Source: Chitinophaga sp. CB10 (lineage in GTDB: Bacteria; Bacteroidota; Bacteroidia; Chitinophagales; Chitinophagaceae). From it: a stretch of DNA of 64,000 nt. This document shows positions 45,105 to 53,581 of this stretch, one piece after another (within the stretch, counting starts at the first letter, position 1; every line of letters begins with the position of its first letter). Under the pieces are notes generated by a model. The model was given only the letters and a program-made list of their open reading frames with translations, did no database searches and was not told where the DNA came from. The DNA is taken from positions 163,873 through 227,872 of the forward strand of contig MLAV02000010.1 in the NCBI GenBank assembly GCA_001870995.2, in the 5' to 3' direction. The position numbers were made by a program, and so were the translations under genes.

Positions 45105-48100
45105 TTAGAATGCTGCACGTAAACCAAACACGATACTGCGGGGCAGTATGGTATTGTTATTTTGCCCTCCCACCGGCGCGGTGAAGAAGGAATTCGCCTG
45201 CGATTCTGATTGCCAGTTAGTTTCATCATCCGGGTTCAAGCCCATCTTCACTATATCTCCGCCGAAAATGAAAGGATTCAGCACCTGTACATTCAACTGA
45301 ATATTTTTCATTTTAAGCTTGTTGGTAACATTTTCAGGCAGGTCGTAAGTGAGTGAAATGTTTCTCACCGCGGCAAAGGAACCGTCGTGGTACTGCATGG
45401 CGGATTCGATGTTGGTCACGCCCGTAGCGCCGAGGATAGGCAGCGGCCAGCGGCCACCCTGGTTATCCCAGCTCCAGAGGTCTGTTTCATTTCTGCCGAA
45501 TACGCCGGGGTAGCCACCAAAGTAGGTTTGACCCACGCGGGCATAGATGAAGGAACTCAGGGACCAGTTCTTATAGGTAAAAGTGTTGGTAATTCCGCCG
45601 TACCATTTCGGGCGGGAAGTTCCGCGGATCACGTAGTCCGCCGCGTCGATCTTGTAATCGCCGTTCTGGTCCACTACCCTTACGGTGCCTGGTTTGAAAT
45701 CCAGGCCGCCGATAGATTTGAACTTCGCCATCTCTTCCAGGTCCTCTTTACTGTTGCTCCAGATACCGGCATCCTGCAGCTGGTAGAATACCTGCCATGG
45801 CTGGCCGATGAAGAGGCGCTGGGCCACCATATCCTGCTTGCCGTTGATCAGCTCCACGATTTCTTCGTGGTTGGTAGACCAGGTGAGGTTGGTGCTCCAG
45901 GTAAAGTTTTTGGTGCGGATATTATCGGTATTGATTGTTACCTCCCATCCCTTGTTCCTCGATTTACCGATGTTCATCAGCTTGCTCACGTAACCGCCTA
46001 CGGCGTTGAGGTCGCGGGAGAAGAGGAGGTCGCGCGTTTGCTGGTTATAGTATTCCACGGAACCGGAGATGCGGCTGTTCAGCACGGCGAAGTCGATACC
46101 GGCGTTGATCTGCGCGGTCTTCTCCCAGCTCATGTCCGGGTTCTGCGCCGTCAGCGGCAGGTAGCCGATGGCCGGCGTGGAGCCCCATGCGTACGGCGCC
46201 CTGTCCAGCGGACCGCTGGTGGTGTACGGCGCCACGGAAGAGTTACCGGTAACGCCATAGCCTATACGTGGTTTCAGTTCATTGATCCAGCCGATGTTGC
46301 GGATCCAGCTTTCTTCCTGCATCTTCCACGCGAGCGCGAAGGACGGGAAGAATTCCCATTTGTTGGAAGGCGCCAGCACGGAGGAACCGTCGTAACGGCC
46401 GGAAACCGTCAGCAGGTATTTATTCATCAGGGTATAGTTGATCCTGCCCATGAAGGAGCTGAGCGTATTTTCCGTAAAGCCGGTACCGATGCCCGGGTTG
46501 CCCTGGGTGTTGGAAGCGAGGTCGTACCACATACTGAGCGGGATAACGACGCCGCCTACACTGGTACTGGTGTTTTCCTTGCGCGACTTCTGGGCGGACT
46601 GCAGCAATGTTACGCCCAGCGTATGGTTTTTATTGAATGATTTATCGTAGGTCAGCAGGTTTTCCACCACCCAGGAAAAGTTTTCTTCCCTGGCGTAGGA
46701 GGCGGTGTTCGCGCGTTGGCTAAGGTGGCCGGTCACGTTAGGGCCGGTCCATGCGCCATTGCGGAAGTTGCGCATCTGCGCGCCGAAGTTCACGCGGTAT
46801 TTCAGACCAGGCGCCAGCTTCACTTCCGAATAGATATTGGACATGATAGCGGAAGAACGCCTTTCGTTGATGGACTGGTCGATATCTATCAGCGGGTTCC
46901 AGGTGTTGAGGTTACCGCCCGGGTTGCGGATGGCAACGCCATTGCTGTCGTACGGGAACGCCCATGGGAACTGCGTGGTAGCGCGGCCGTAAAGGTCTTT
47001 TGCGCCGGTATTGCCGCTGTTGGTGGAAATACCAAAATTCTGGGTGGATAAGCTTGCGATCACGGACACGCCCATGGTAAACCATTTATTCGCCACCACA
47101 TCCCCGTTCAGGTTGAGGTTAAAGCGTTCGAAGTCCTGGTCCTTTTGTACGCCGTTTTGCTTGTTATAACCTACGGACATATAGAGCTTAGCCGCTTCCG
47201 TACCTGCGGAGAGGGAAAGCTGGTAGTTTTGGGTAATGCCCGTGCGGGTGGCTGCATCCCGCCAGTTATAGGTAGGGATGTTAGCGCCGTTATACACGGG
47301 GATCATATCCGGCCAGCCGAGGGCTTTTTCTTCCGCGGTGGTGGCGCGCATTTTCACGGTGCCGTCCGCATTCCATTCATAGCCTTTCATGGCGGCGGCC
47401 AGCAGTTCGGCGTAGTTGTTGGTGACGCCGGATGCCGGGAAGGAGAGGCTGTCCAGATGCGGATCTGCATACCATTTTTGCGGGGCCACGGTGAGGTCCG
47501 CCGGGCTGCCTGGCTGGTAGCGGCGGCCGTTCATGAGTCCATACCGGAGGCGATCGATGTATTCCCCGCCTGTCATCCAGTCGGTAAGATTTTTATAGCT
47601 ATCCAGTGATACGCTGCTGGAAAGGTTCATGGAAACTTTTCCTTTGGAGCCTTTCTTCGTGGTCACGAGTATCACCCCGTTAGCGCCCCTGGAACCGTAG
47701 ATAGCGGTGGCGGAGGCGTCTTTGAGGATTTCCACGGAAGCGATATCGTTCGGGTTGAGGTCATTGATGGAGAAGGAGGTAACGCCCAGCGCGCTTACCA
47801 CCGGCACCCCGTCGATCACATACAACGGTTCGTTGGAAGCGTTCTGGCTGCGCGTACCGCGGATACGGATACTCGGCACTTCGCCCGGGCGCATGTTGGT
47901 GGACACGTTCATACCCGAGGCCTTACCCTGCAGCGCCTGCGCTACGTTGGTAACGGGGCGTTCCTGGATGGTTTCGGCGGTGATGCGGGAGAGCGCGCCG
48001 GTAACGTCGCTTTTCTTTTGCGTACCGTAACCCACCACCACGATGTCGTTCAGCATGGATTGCCTGGACGACAGCTGGATAGTGATGGATTTGCGGCGGA

Positions 48101-48404
48101 TGGCATCCTCCGTCACGGGCGCCTGCTTCGGGTCGTACCCGATGAAGGTGACGGCGATGGTTTCGCTGGCGGCCACGCTGAGGGTGATGGTACCATCGCC
48201 CCCGGTCAATCCTCTTCTTTCAGTTTTGCCGATCATCACGGACGCGCCGGGTAACGGCATGCCGGTGGTGTCCTGGATATGAATAACGATTGGCGTCAGT
48301 TGCTGACGGATGCCGGCGAATACGTTGGTTGGCAGGGCAACGGCCATCAGGCAGATGGCGCCCAGCAGTGAAAAGCTGCATTTCATAAAAGTACCTGATT
48401 GCAT
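45105..48404 (-). CDS. SusC/RagA-type TonB-linked outer-membrane transporter
   Basis: After the signal peptide comes a carboxypeptidase-D regulatory-like domain (VIHIQDTTGMPLPGASVMIG), a TonB-plug segment (DIVVVGYGTQKKSDVTGALSRI; IRGTRSQNASNEPLYVIDGVP) and a 22-strand-type barrel ending ILPRSIVFGLRAAF. It imports glycan fragments using TonB energy together with SusD. The start at 48404 gives MQSGTFMKCSFS; an ATG at 48386 is equally possible. It is the first gene of the SusC-SusD-GH2 operon. Confidence 0.94.
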   Translation of the reverse strand: MQSGTFMKCSFSLLGAICLMAVALPTNVFAGIRQQLTPIVIHIQDTTGMPLPGASVMIGKTERRGLTGGDGTITLSVAASETIAVTFIGYDPKQAPVTEDAIRRKSITIQLSSRQSMLNDIVVVGYGTQKKSDVTGALSRITAETIQERPVTNVAQALQGKASGMNVSTNMRPGEVPSIRIRGTRSQNASNEPLYVIDGVPVVSALGVTSFSINDLNPNDIASVEILKDASATAIYGSRGANGVILVTTKKGSKGKVSMNLSSSVSLDSYKNLTDWMTGGEYIDRLRYGLMNGRRYQPGSPADLTVAPQKWYADPHLDSLSFPASGVTNNYAELLAAAMKGYEWNADGTVKMRATTAEEKALGWPDMIPVYNGANIPTYNWRDAATRTGITQNYQLSLSAGTEAAKLYMSVGYNKQNGVQKDQDFERFNLNLNGDVVANKWFTMGVSVIASLSTQNFGISTNSGNTGAKDLYGRATTQFPWAFPYDSNGVAIRNPGGNLNTWNPLIDIDQSINERRSSAIMSNIYSEVKLAPGLKYRVNFGAQMRNFRNGAWTGPNVTGHLSQRANTASYAREENFSWVVENLLTYDKSFNKNHTLGVTLLQSAQKSRKENTSTSVGGVVIPLSMWYDLASNTQGNPGIGTGFTENTLSSFMGRINYTLMNKYLLTVSGRYDGSSVLAPSNKWEFFPSFALAWKMQEESWIRNIGWINELKPRIGYGVTGNSSVAPYTTSGPLDRAPYAWGSTPAIGYLPLTAQNPDMSWEKTAQINAGIDFAVLNSRISGSVEYYNQQTRDLLFSRDLNAVGGYVSKLMNIGKSRNKGWEVTINTDNIRTKNFTWSTNLTWSTNHEEIVELINGKQDMVAQRLFIGQPWQVFYQLQDAGIWSNSKEDLEEMAKFKSIGGLDFKPGTVRVVDQNGDYKIDAADYVIRGTSRPKWYGGITNTFTYKNWSLSSFIYARVGQTYFGGYPGVFGRNETDLWSWDNQGGRWPLPILGATGVTNIESAMQYHDGSFAAVRNISLTYDLPENVTNKLKMKNIQLNVQVLNPFIFGGDIVKMGLNPDDETNWQSESQANSFFTAPVGGQNNNTILPRSIVFGLRAAF

Positions 48405-48757
48405 TTCCCGTCGTCGGAAAGACTTCAAGACTGTAATAAGACGGGCACCTACGTTCGAATGGTGGCAAGCACTTGTTCTCATAACTTGGACATATATTTA
48501 GTGATTGGCCGATAAGATGGCCAGCTCCGTTTTTGCCGGAGAATTATACGATTAGACCAGTATTTCTATTTGTTTGGTTTTCCGTGATTCAGGAGCAAAG
48601 GCTAGTCCGCGTTCCGTTTGTTCCCTATTGAAAAGTCCCTCCATTCTACCTTTACCATCTGCTGCGATTTAAGTTGTGCATTTGACCGGACTGTTTTTCA
48701 ACTCGAAATATACTTCTATCCTGATTTCTACTATCCTGCTCTGTCCTGCGCAGGCAC
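48405..48757. other. Upstream region of the SusC operon
   Basis: This 350-base stretch has no convincing gene and no clear TAnnTTTG promoter on the minus strand. It must hold the susC promoter, which may be driven by an ECF sigma factor or other regulator not encoded in this window. Confidence 0.4.
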
Positions 48758-48786
48758 AAAAAACCCGGTAGCGGCGGGCTACCGGG
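48758..48786 (-). terminator. Intrinsic terminator after the DUF1080-like gene
   Basis: On the minus strand CCCGGTAGC (48786-48778) pairs with GCTACCGGG (48772-48764) around five bases, followed by six T residues. Confidence 0.88.
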
Positions 48787-48812
48787 CAAGAACATATAGC
48801 GTACTTTTTTTA

Positions 48813-49451
48813 TCAGAGATAGGTGATGGTCATGTTGCGGAATTCGCCCGGGGAGATGTGGCCGGTCCACAATGCAATTTTACCGGTTTGCAGGTTGCCC
48901 AGTTGTTGTACCTGCAGGCAGGGCGTGGCAGCGTCGCCGATGTACACGGTGATTTGCCCGTCCCGGAACCGGATCCTTGCTTTGAACCAGTCGTTCGGAT
49001 TCGTGGGGGCGTTGATGGCGCTTTCGTATTTACCGGGGAATTGCTCCCGGAGGATGGGCCAGTCGTACTGCGGCAGGCTGATGTACTGCACGGCGTGCCG
49101 CTTGCGGACGGAGTCCGGGGAGTTGAAGTTGAACGGGCGGAAGTACACGGCTTCGTAGGTACTGTCGTTCTGCCCATGGAAGGCGATGCCTACAAAGCTT
49201 TGCTGCATAACGTCCCGGCCTTTTATTTCCAGGGTGATTTCCGCATTGCGGGCATCTGGCAGTTGCAGCCATGCGCCGCCGGCTTCCGGTTGCGGGTGGA
49301 TGAATACCTGCTTGCTGCCGGGCGGGATGGTAATGGTACGGTTGAAGGTGCGGGTGATGCGGGTAAGGTCTACCTGCCTGGCTTTTTGCGCATACGCGGC
49401 GGGCAGCGCTGCTGACAGGAGGCAGGCCAGCAGGAGATATCTAAGGTTCAT
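48813..49451 (-). CDS. Secreted concanavalin-like protein (DUF1080-like)
   Basis: The 212-residue protein has a signal peptide ending PAAYAQ and a beta-sandwich pattern: ITLEIKGRDVMQQSFVGIAFHG, AVYFRPFNFNSPDS, VQYISLPQYDWPILREQFPG and ARIRFRDGQITVYIGD. These resemble DUF1080/3-keto-disaccharide hydrolase-like domains used on plant sugars or glycans. A terminator separates it from the SusC operon, so it is a neighbouring but independent gene that may join the same function. Confidence 0.7.
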   Translation of the reverse strand: MNLRYLLLACLLSAALPAAYAQKARQVDLTRITRTFNRTITIPPGSKQVFIHPQPEAGGAWLQLPDARNAEITLEIKGRDVMQQSFVGIAFHGQNDSTYEAVYFRPFNFNSPDSVRKRHAVQYISLPQYDWPILREQFPGKYESAINAPTNPNDWFKARIRFRDGQITVYIGDAATPCLQVQQLGNLQTGKIALWTGHISPGEFRNMTITYL

Positions 49452-49520
49452 AGCTACGGATTTGATTATCCGAATAAACAGAAAAGTTGCGACATCCGCA
49501 TGGCCATTGTGGATGAGCGG

Positions 49521-49805
49521 TCAGCGGCCGATGTCATTGATATCCTTTTCCTGCCTTGCCTTTTGTTGTTTGCTGATGGCATAATAAGGCAGCAGCGTAC
49601 TCGCGGCCACGAGCAGGTTTTGAATGGAGGTACGGGTGCTGCCGAAGGCCTCGTACACGGCGCTTTCCGGCGAAGCGAAGAGGCGTGCGCCGATGGATGC
49701 CAGGAACATCACGGAACTAAATATCCCCACGATCAGTAAAAAGTTTCTCACCCATTTTTTTTCGATCCAGTGAGCAGGCGCGTGGGCGTCAGGGTTTGTT
49801 TTCAT
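49521..49805 (-). CDS. Small membrane protein of unknown function
   Basis: The 94-residue product has two hydrophobic segments (VRNFLLIVGIFSSVMFLASIG and TSIQNLLVAASTLLPYYAIS) and a charged C-terminal tail (KQQKARQEKDINDIGR). No family is recognised. It is transcribed in the same direction as its neighbours with gaps of about 70-80 bases on both sides. Confidence 0.6.
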   Translation of the reverse strand: MKTNPDAHAPAHWIEKKWVRNFLLIVGIFSSVMFLASIGARLFASPESAVYEAFGSTRTSIQNLLVAASTLLPYYAISKQQKARQEKDINDIGR

Positions 49806-49886
49806 ATGGCGTGCGGTTTTTTGCTGCCATAGCAGCGGGTTTGCTAAAAAAGCTTAACCGGTGTTGATTAAGCTTTTCTTATCAGG

Positions 49887-50384
49887 TTATTCCTGGTCGA
49901 GCGTCATGATATCCCTGTCGAACAGGTACAGGCCACTTTTATCATCGCCGATCAGTTCGAGTTTGTCGTTACAGTCGCGCGCGAGGCGTTCTTCTTCCAT
50001 CTGCTCCATCACGAACCATTGGAGGAAGTTGTGGGTCGCGTAATCCTTTTCTGCCAGGGCGATTTCCACGAGGTCGTTAATGCTTTCGCTGACTTTCACT
50101 TCGTGTTTGAAGAGCTGCTCAAAGGCGGCCTTCAGGGATACGAAGGTCATCACCGGCTGTTCCAGCGCGGGTATAACGGCAAAGCCCCCACGCTCGTTGA
50201 CGAAGTGGATCAGTTTGAGCATATGCATTCTTTCTTCTTCGCTGTGGCGGTAGAAGAATTTGGTCACTCCTTTGAGGCCGGGCTGTATTTCGGCCCAGCT
50301 GCCCATGGCCAGGTAGGCCTGGGAGGATTGCGCTTCCATCAGTATCTGCTTGTTGAGCGCATCTTTCATTCTTTGTGATAACAT
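49887..50384 (-). CDS. ftnA: Ferritin
   Basis: The 165-residue protein is a bacterial ferritin: NKQILMEAQSSQAYLAMGSW carries E17, HSEEERMHMLKL the E-x-x-H pair near E50/H53, and LAEKDYATHNFLQWFVMEQMEEE the last helix with the remaining ligands. It stores iron as ferric mineral in a 24-subunit shell in the cytosol. It sits with other same-strand genes but no iron-regulated site is clear. Confidence 0.95.
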   Translation of the reverse strand: MLSQRMKDALNKQILMEAQSSQAYLAMGSWAEIQPGLKGVTKFFYRHSEEERMHMLKLIHFVNERGGFAVIPALEQPVMTFVSLKAAFEQLFKHEVKVSESINDLVEIALAEKDYATHNFLQWFVMEQMEEERLARDCNDKLELIGDDKSGLYLFDRDIMTLDQE

Positions 50385-50481
50385 GCTGGTATAGATTCAG
50401 GTTAAATATTGGTAATGTGGGAATGCTATCCCTACGTTAAGTTCCTAAAAAAGAATGAATAAACAGCGAAAAAATGCGGAA

Positions 50482-50742
50482 TTATTGGCAGATGATCAGC
50501 CCCGTTACGAGGTAGAGCGCCATGACCAGCCAGGATTGAAAAACCATCAGCCGGTGGTTCACACTGCCGAAGTGCCTGGCCCACCAGGCGATCAGGTGCA
50601 GCAGGCAGGCCACCAGGAGGCAGAAGCGCCCGATCCACGGATTGACGGCGCCACCCGCAGGGGTGGAATAACGTATAACCAGTAACGTGCCGGTGAGGAA
50701 GAAGGTATAAATGATAATATGGAAGAAAAATAATTTTCGCAT
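50482..50742 (-). CDS. Small three-helix membrane protein
   Basis: The 86-residue product has three hydrophobic stretches (FFFHIIIYTFFLTGTLLVI, CLLVACLLHLIAWWA, LMVFQSWLVMALYLVTGLIIC). It has no recognised family. About 300 bases upstream contain nothing clear before the SRPBCC promoter. Confidence 0.55.
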   Translation of the reverse strand: MRKLFFFHIIIYTFFLTGTLLVIRYSTPAGGAVNPWIGRFCLLVACLLHLIAWWARHFGSVNHRLMVFQSWLVMALYLVTGLIICQ

Positions 50743-50987
50743 TGCAGCGAAGGTATCGATTTATCCCATTTGGTACAATGCCGGCATCGGAATAGCCCAC
50801 AGTGCGCCTTAGGCGAGGCCGGTACCTTTACCCCCGCGGCAGTAGATCTCTCCCCCTAAAAAAATAGTACATAACAAAAAAGGGCAGTGGTCCGGGCACG
50901 CGCACCTGCCGCGCCGCTTAAAAAACTGGCAGGATAACAAAGGAAGTTATTCGCGTATCTCGCCCTTCCCCTGCTCCTCAAAAAAAA

Positions 50988-51036
50988 TTTGCGTAACTCA
51001 AAAGTTACATTTAATTTTAGGTAACCTAAAAGTTAC
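50988..51036 (+). promoter_or_regulatory. Promoter with duplicated GTAAC-AAAAGTTAC operator
   Basis: TTTG (50988-50991) and TAATTTTA (51012-51019) are 20 bases apart and form the promoter. A palindrome GTAACTCAAAAGTTAC lies in the spacer (50993-51008), and GTAACCTAAAAGTTAC follows the second box (51021-51036). The ArsR repressor encoded in this operon is the natural candidate to bind both and block transcription. Confidence 0.75.
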
Positions 51037-51041
51037 ATATC

Positions 51042-51473
51042 ATGCATAGCATCCGACACACTTATTTTTATCAGCAGTCGCCCGCCGAAGTATGGGCTTA
51101 CCTGACGGAGTCCGAACTGCTGGCGCAATGGCTGATGCCGAACGACTTCCGCGCCGAAGCCGGCCATGAATTCACCTTCCGCACGCGCCCCATGCCGGCA
51201 TTCGGTTTTGACGGCATTGTGTACTGCAAGGTGGTGGAAATTGTACCGCACAAGCGGCTGGCCTACACCTGGAAAGGCGGCCCCGGCCCGGGAGAGATCA
51301 CGCTGGACACGCTGGTGGAATGGGAACTGCGCGAAAAGGACCATGGCACCGAGCTGCTGCTGCGCCACAGCGGTTTCCAGGAAAGGAACAGCATGATGTT
51401 CGGCATTATGGACGGTGGCTGGCTGAAAAATATGGGCGAAATTGCCGACCTGCTCAACAAAGCAAAAGTATGA
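51042..51473 (+). CDS. SRPBCC/AHSA1 domain protein
   Basis: The 143-residue protein has the START-like helix-grip pattern of the AHSA1 group: TYFYQQSPAEVWAYLTESELLAQWLMPNDF and VEWELREKDHGTELLLRHSGF. Such proteins bind small hydrophobic ligands and are very often paired with ArsR regulators. Its stop overlaps the next ATG (ATGA), so it is translationally coupled to the regulator. It is the first gene behind the duplicated operator. Confidence 0.85.
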   Translation: MHSIRHTYFYQQSPAEVWAYLTESELLAQWLMPNDFRAEAGHEFTFRTRPMPAFGFDGIVYCKVVEIVPHKRLAYTWKGGPGPGEITLDTLVEWELREKDHGTELLLRHSGFQERNSMMFGIMDGGWLKNMGEIADLLNKAKV

Positions 51474-51787
51474 CGCCGGATATTTTTCAAGCCATCGCTG
51501 ACCCGAGCCGCCGGGAGATACTGCATTTATTGTCGCACCAAACGCTCACCATCAACGAGCTGGCGGAGAATTTTGACATGAGCAGGCCGGCGGTATCCAA
51601 GCATGTGAAAGTGCTGAGCCAGTCCGGGTTTATCACCATCCGCGACATTGGGCGGGAACGCTATTGCCTGCTGAGCCAGGAAGGGTTCCAGCAACTGCAG
51701 GCCTGGGTATCGTATTTCGATAAATTCTGGCAGCATAAGCTGAAGAAACTGGAAACGGTGCTGAATAATAAATCTAATCCTGCGTGA
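51470..51787 (+). CDS. ArsR family transcriptional repressor
   Basis: The 105-residue protein starts MTPDIFQAIADPSRREILHL and has the winged helix with recognition segment LTINELAENFDMSRPAVSKHVKVLSQSGF. There is no cysteine-type metal site, so it is the AHSA1-associated type rather than arsenic-sensing. The start at 51470 overlaps the previous stop; an upstream in-frame ATG inside that gene is unlikely. It probably binds the two palindromes at 50993-51036 and represses its own operon. Confidence 0.9.
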   Translation: MTPDIFQAIADPSRREILHLLSHQTLTINELAENFDMSRPAVSKHVKVLSQSGFITIRDIGRERYCLLSQEGFQQLQAWVSYFDKFWQHKLKKLETVLNNKSNPA

Positions 51788-51811
51788 TGGCGGAGGACTG
51801 AATACGACCAG

Positions 51812-52678
51812 ATGACAAACAGAGATCAGCGGCTGGCGGCGGTTACAGCCTGGGCTACCGCCAATGAGGACATCCGCGCGATGCTGCTCACCAGCTCCCT
51901 CGTAAACCCGTATGCCCCCGTGGACGCCCTCAGCGACCTGGACATAGAACTGATTTTCACCGACCCGGCCCCTTACATCCGGGATAATGCCTGGCTGAAA
52001 ATTTTCGGGGAGATCATCGCCACCGTGGAAGAAGGCGTAGCAGCCTTTGAAGGCCGGCATGCTATGAAAATGGTGCTGTATGAGGACCACGTGAAAATAG
52101 ATTTTAAAATATACAGCGTGCAGCACTTCCTGGAAGATGCCGCCAGCGATCCCCTGCCGGAAGACTGGGACATCGGCTACCGCGTGATCTTTGACAAGGA
52201 CCAGGTTACGGCACAGCTGCCGCCGCCTACCTATGCGCCGGCGTTCATCCAACAGCCGGACGCCGCGAGGTTTGCGCAGGTAATGAACGATGCCTGGTGG
52301 GATATGACGTATGTGGCCAAATGCCTGGCGCGCGGGGATATCTTCTATGCGAAATTCATGTCGGAAAATATGATGCGGACCGATTACCTCGTACCCCTGA
52401 TTGAATGGTACATCGGCAGCCTGCACGAGTGGAAAGTGAGTACCAACAAGCATGGGCGGCTGTTTCCAAAATACCTTCCGCCTGAGCGCTGGCGCGAGAT
52501 ACAGGCTACCTTTTCCGGCGCGGATATAGCGGACAACTGGCGTGCGTTGTACGCCTATGCAGATGTGATACATCAGCTGGGGACGGAGCTGGCCGGCAGG
52601 ATGGGGTTTGTATATCCGCAGGACACGGAGCGGAAAGTGAGGAAGTACCTGATGGAGGTGGAAACGCAGGGGTGGTAA
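51812..52678 (+). CDS. Aminoglycoside 6-adenylyltransferase (AadS/AadK type)
   Basis: The 288-residue protein has the ANT(6) layout. A nucleotidyltransferase site appears in SSLVNPYAPVDALSDLDIELIFTD with D42 and D44 as the likely metal-binding pair, then YEDHVKIDFKIYSVQHF. The C-terminal helical part includes NDAWWDMTYVAKCLARGDIFYAK and MRTDYLVPLIEWYIG. Family members transfer AMP to the 6-hydroxyl of streptomycin. It lies 24 bases after the ArsR gene and should share its control. Real resistance activity is not proven by sequence. Confidence 0.85.
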   Translation: MTNRDQRLAAVTAWATANEDIRAMLLTSSLVNPYAPVDALSDLDIELIFTDPAPYIRDNAWLKIFGEIIATVEEGVAAFEGRHAMKMVLYEDHVKIDFKIYSVQHFLEDAASDPLPEDWDIGYRVIFDKDQVTAQLPPPTYAPAFIQQPDAARFAQVMNDAWWDMTYVAKCLARGDIFYAKFMSENMMRTDYLVPLIEWYIGSLHEWKVSTNKHGRLFPKYLPPERWREIQATFSGADIADNWRALYAYADVIHQLGTELAGRMGFVYPQDTERKVRKYLMEVETQGW

Positions 52679-52758
52679 GGTATTGCTTCCCGGAAGTATT
52701 TGCCGGGAGGGCAAAGGTTTTATTGTATAAATCTACGAACAGGCTGCTGCTAAAGGTT

Positions 52759-53328
52759 TCACTCCTCCCCTATGGTCTTCAGCGCGCGGTTCAGGCTACG
52801 CACCGTAATACCCAGGTAAGCGGCCATATCCTCTTTTGACAGCGTCATGTGCTGCTGTTGGAGTAAGCGCAGCAGGTTACGCAGGCCATGTTCCACCGTG
52901 TACAGTTGCTGCAGGGAAGCGCGGGTACTGGTAATGGCCAGGCGGTTTGCCAACTCCTGCAGCAGCATGGCGTTGAAAGCCTTATCCGTTTCCACGATAT
53001 GGCGGAAATACGGAACGGACACGGCATAGGCCACCAGCGACGTCAACGCCTGTACGTTATTCAGGCAACGGGTATTCCGAAGCACTTCCAGCTCCCCCAG
53101 CAGCTGGCCCGTACCGAGAAAAGCCAGGATAAAATCCTTCCCGTTTTCCTCATTGATGATACATTTGGCGATGCCCTCACGGATAATCAGCACCCTGGCC
53201 AGCGGACTGTTTTGCTGCAGGAGGTAATCGCCCTGGCGGTAGGCCTTCAGGGAAACATGGTCCTTCGCCGCGCCGCTGCTGTGGAGGCGTTCCATAAAGT
53301 CGTAAAAATATTCGTTGGTACGGTACAT
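52759..53328 (-). CDS. Crp/Fnr family transcriptional regulator
   Basis: A cyclic-nucleotide-binding-like beta-barrel (YLLQQNSPLARVLIIREGIAKCII; GTGQLLGELEVLRN) is followed by a helix-turn-helix MTLSKEDMAAYLGITVRSLNRALKTIG at the C-terminus; total 189 residues from the ATG at 53328. The upstream TTG is rejected as start because the ATG fits the family. No Fe-S cysteines are seen, so it is the Crp-like branch. A palindrome GGACAAATGTCC lies just upstream, and the same core appears before the epimerase gene. Confidence 0.87.
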   Translation of the reverse strand: MYRTNEYFYDFMERLHSSGAAKDHVSLKAYRQGDYLLQQNSPLARVLIIREGIAKCIINEENGKDFILAFLGTGQLLGELEVLRNTRCLNNVQALTSLVAYAVSVPYFRHIVETDKAFNAMLLQELANRLAITSTRASLQQLYTVEHGLRNLLRLLQQQHMTLSKEDMAAYLGITVRSLNRALKTIGEE

Positions 53329-53339
53329 ATTCGGTTGTT

Positions 53340-53352
53340 GGGACAAATGTCC
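53340..53352. promoter_or_regulatory. Palindrome GGACAAATGTCC upstream of the Crp gene
   Basis: GGACA and TGTCC flank two A residues 13-24 bases before the Crp start codon, downstream of a possible CAAAAGTA promoter box (53395-53402). Position suggests self-repression. The identical core is part of the longer palindrome at 57393-57412. Confidence 0.6.
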
Positions 53353-53581
53353 TTTTTTGAGTTACCCGGAAGCTGCAATTTCGCCTTCGCAAAACAAAAG
53401 TAAGAGGAAAGATAAATTAAAAGTCAGGCTTTTGATGGGGAATGAGGCTTTCCTGTCTAACTAACGGAGAAGTGGTCGCATTGGGGATAGTGGTATCAGC
53501 GGGAGCATTTGTTATACCTGCGGGATTTTCGCCCGGGGTGTTGGCGGAGCTGTCTGTTTAATTGCTATTTTTAATACCGGT

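Noticed and set aside
45387..46640. Plus-strand frame of 417 codons
   Set aside because: It is antisense to the SusC gene.
53329..53346. TTG start of the Crp regulator six codons upstream
   Set aside because: The ATG at 53328 fits the family, and the upstream bases form part of the palindrome.
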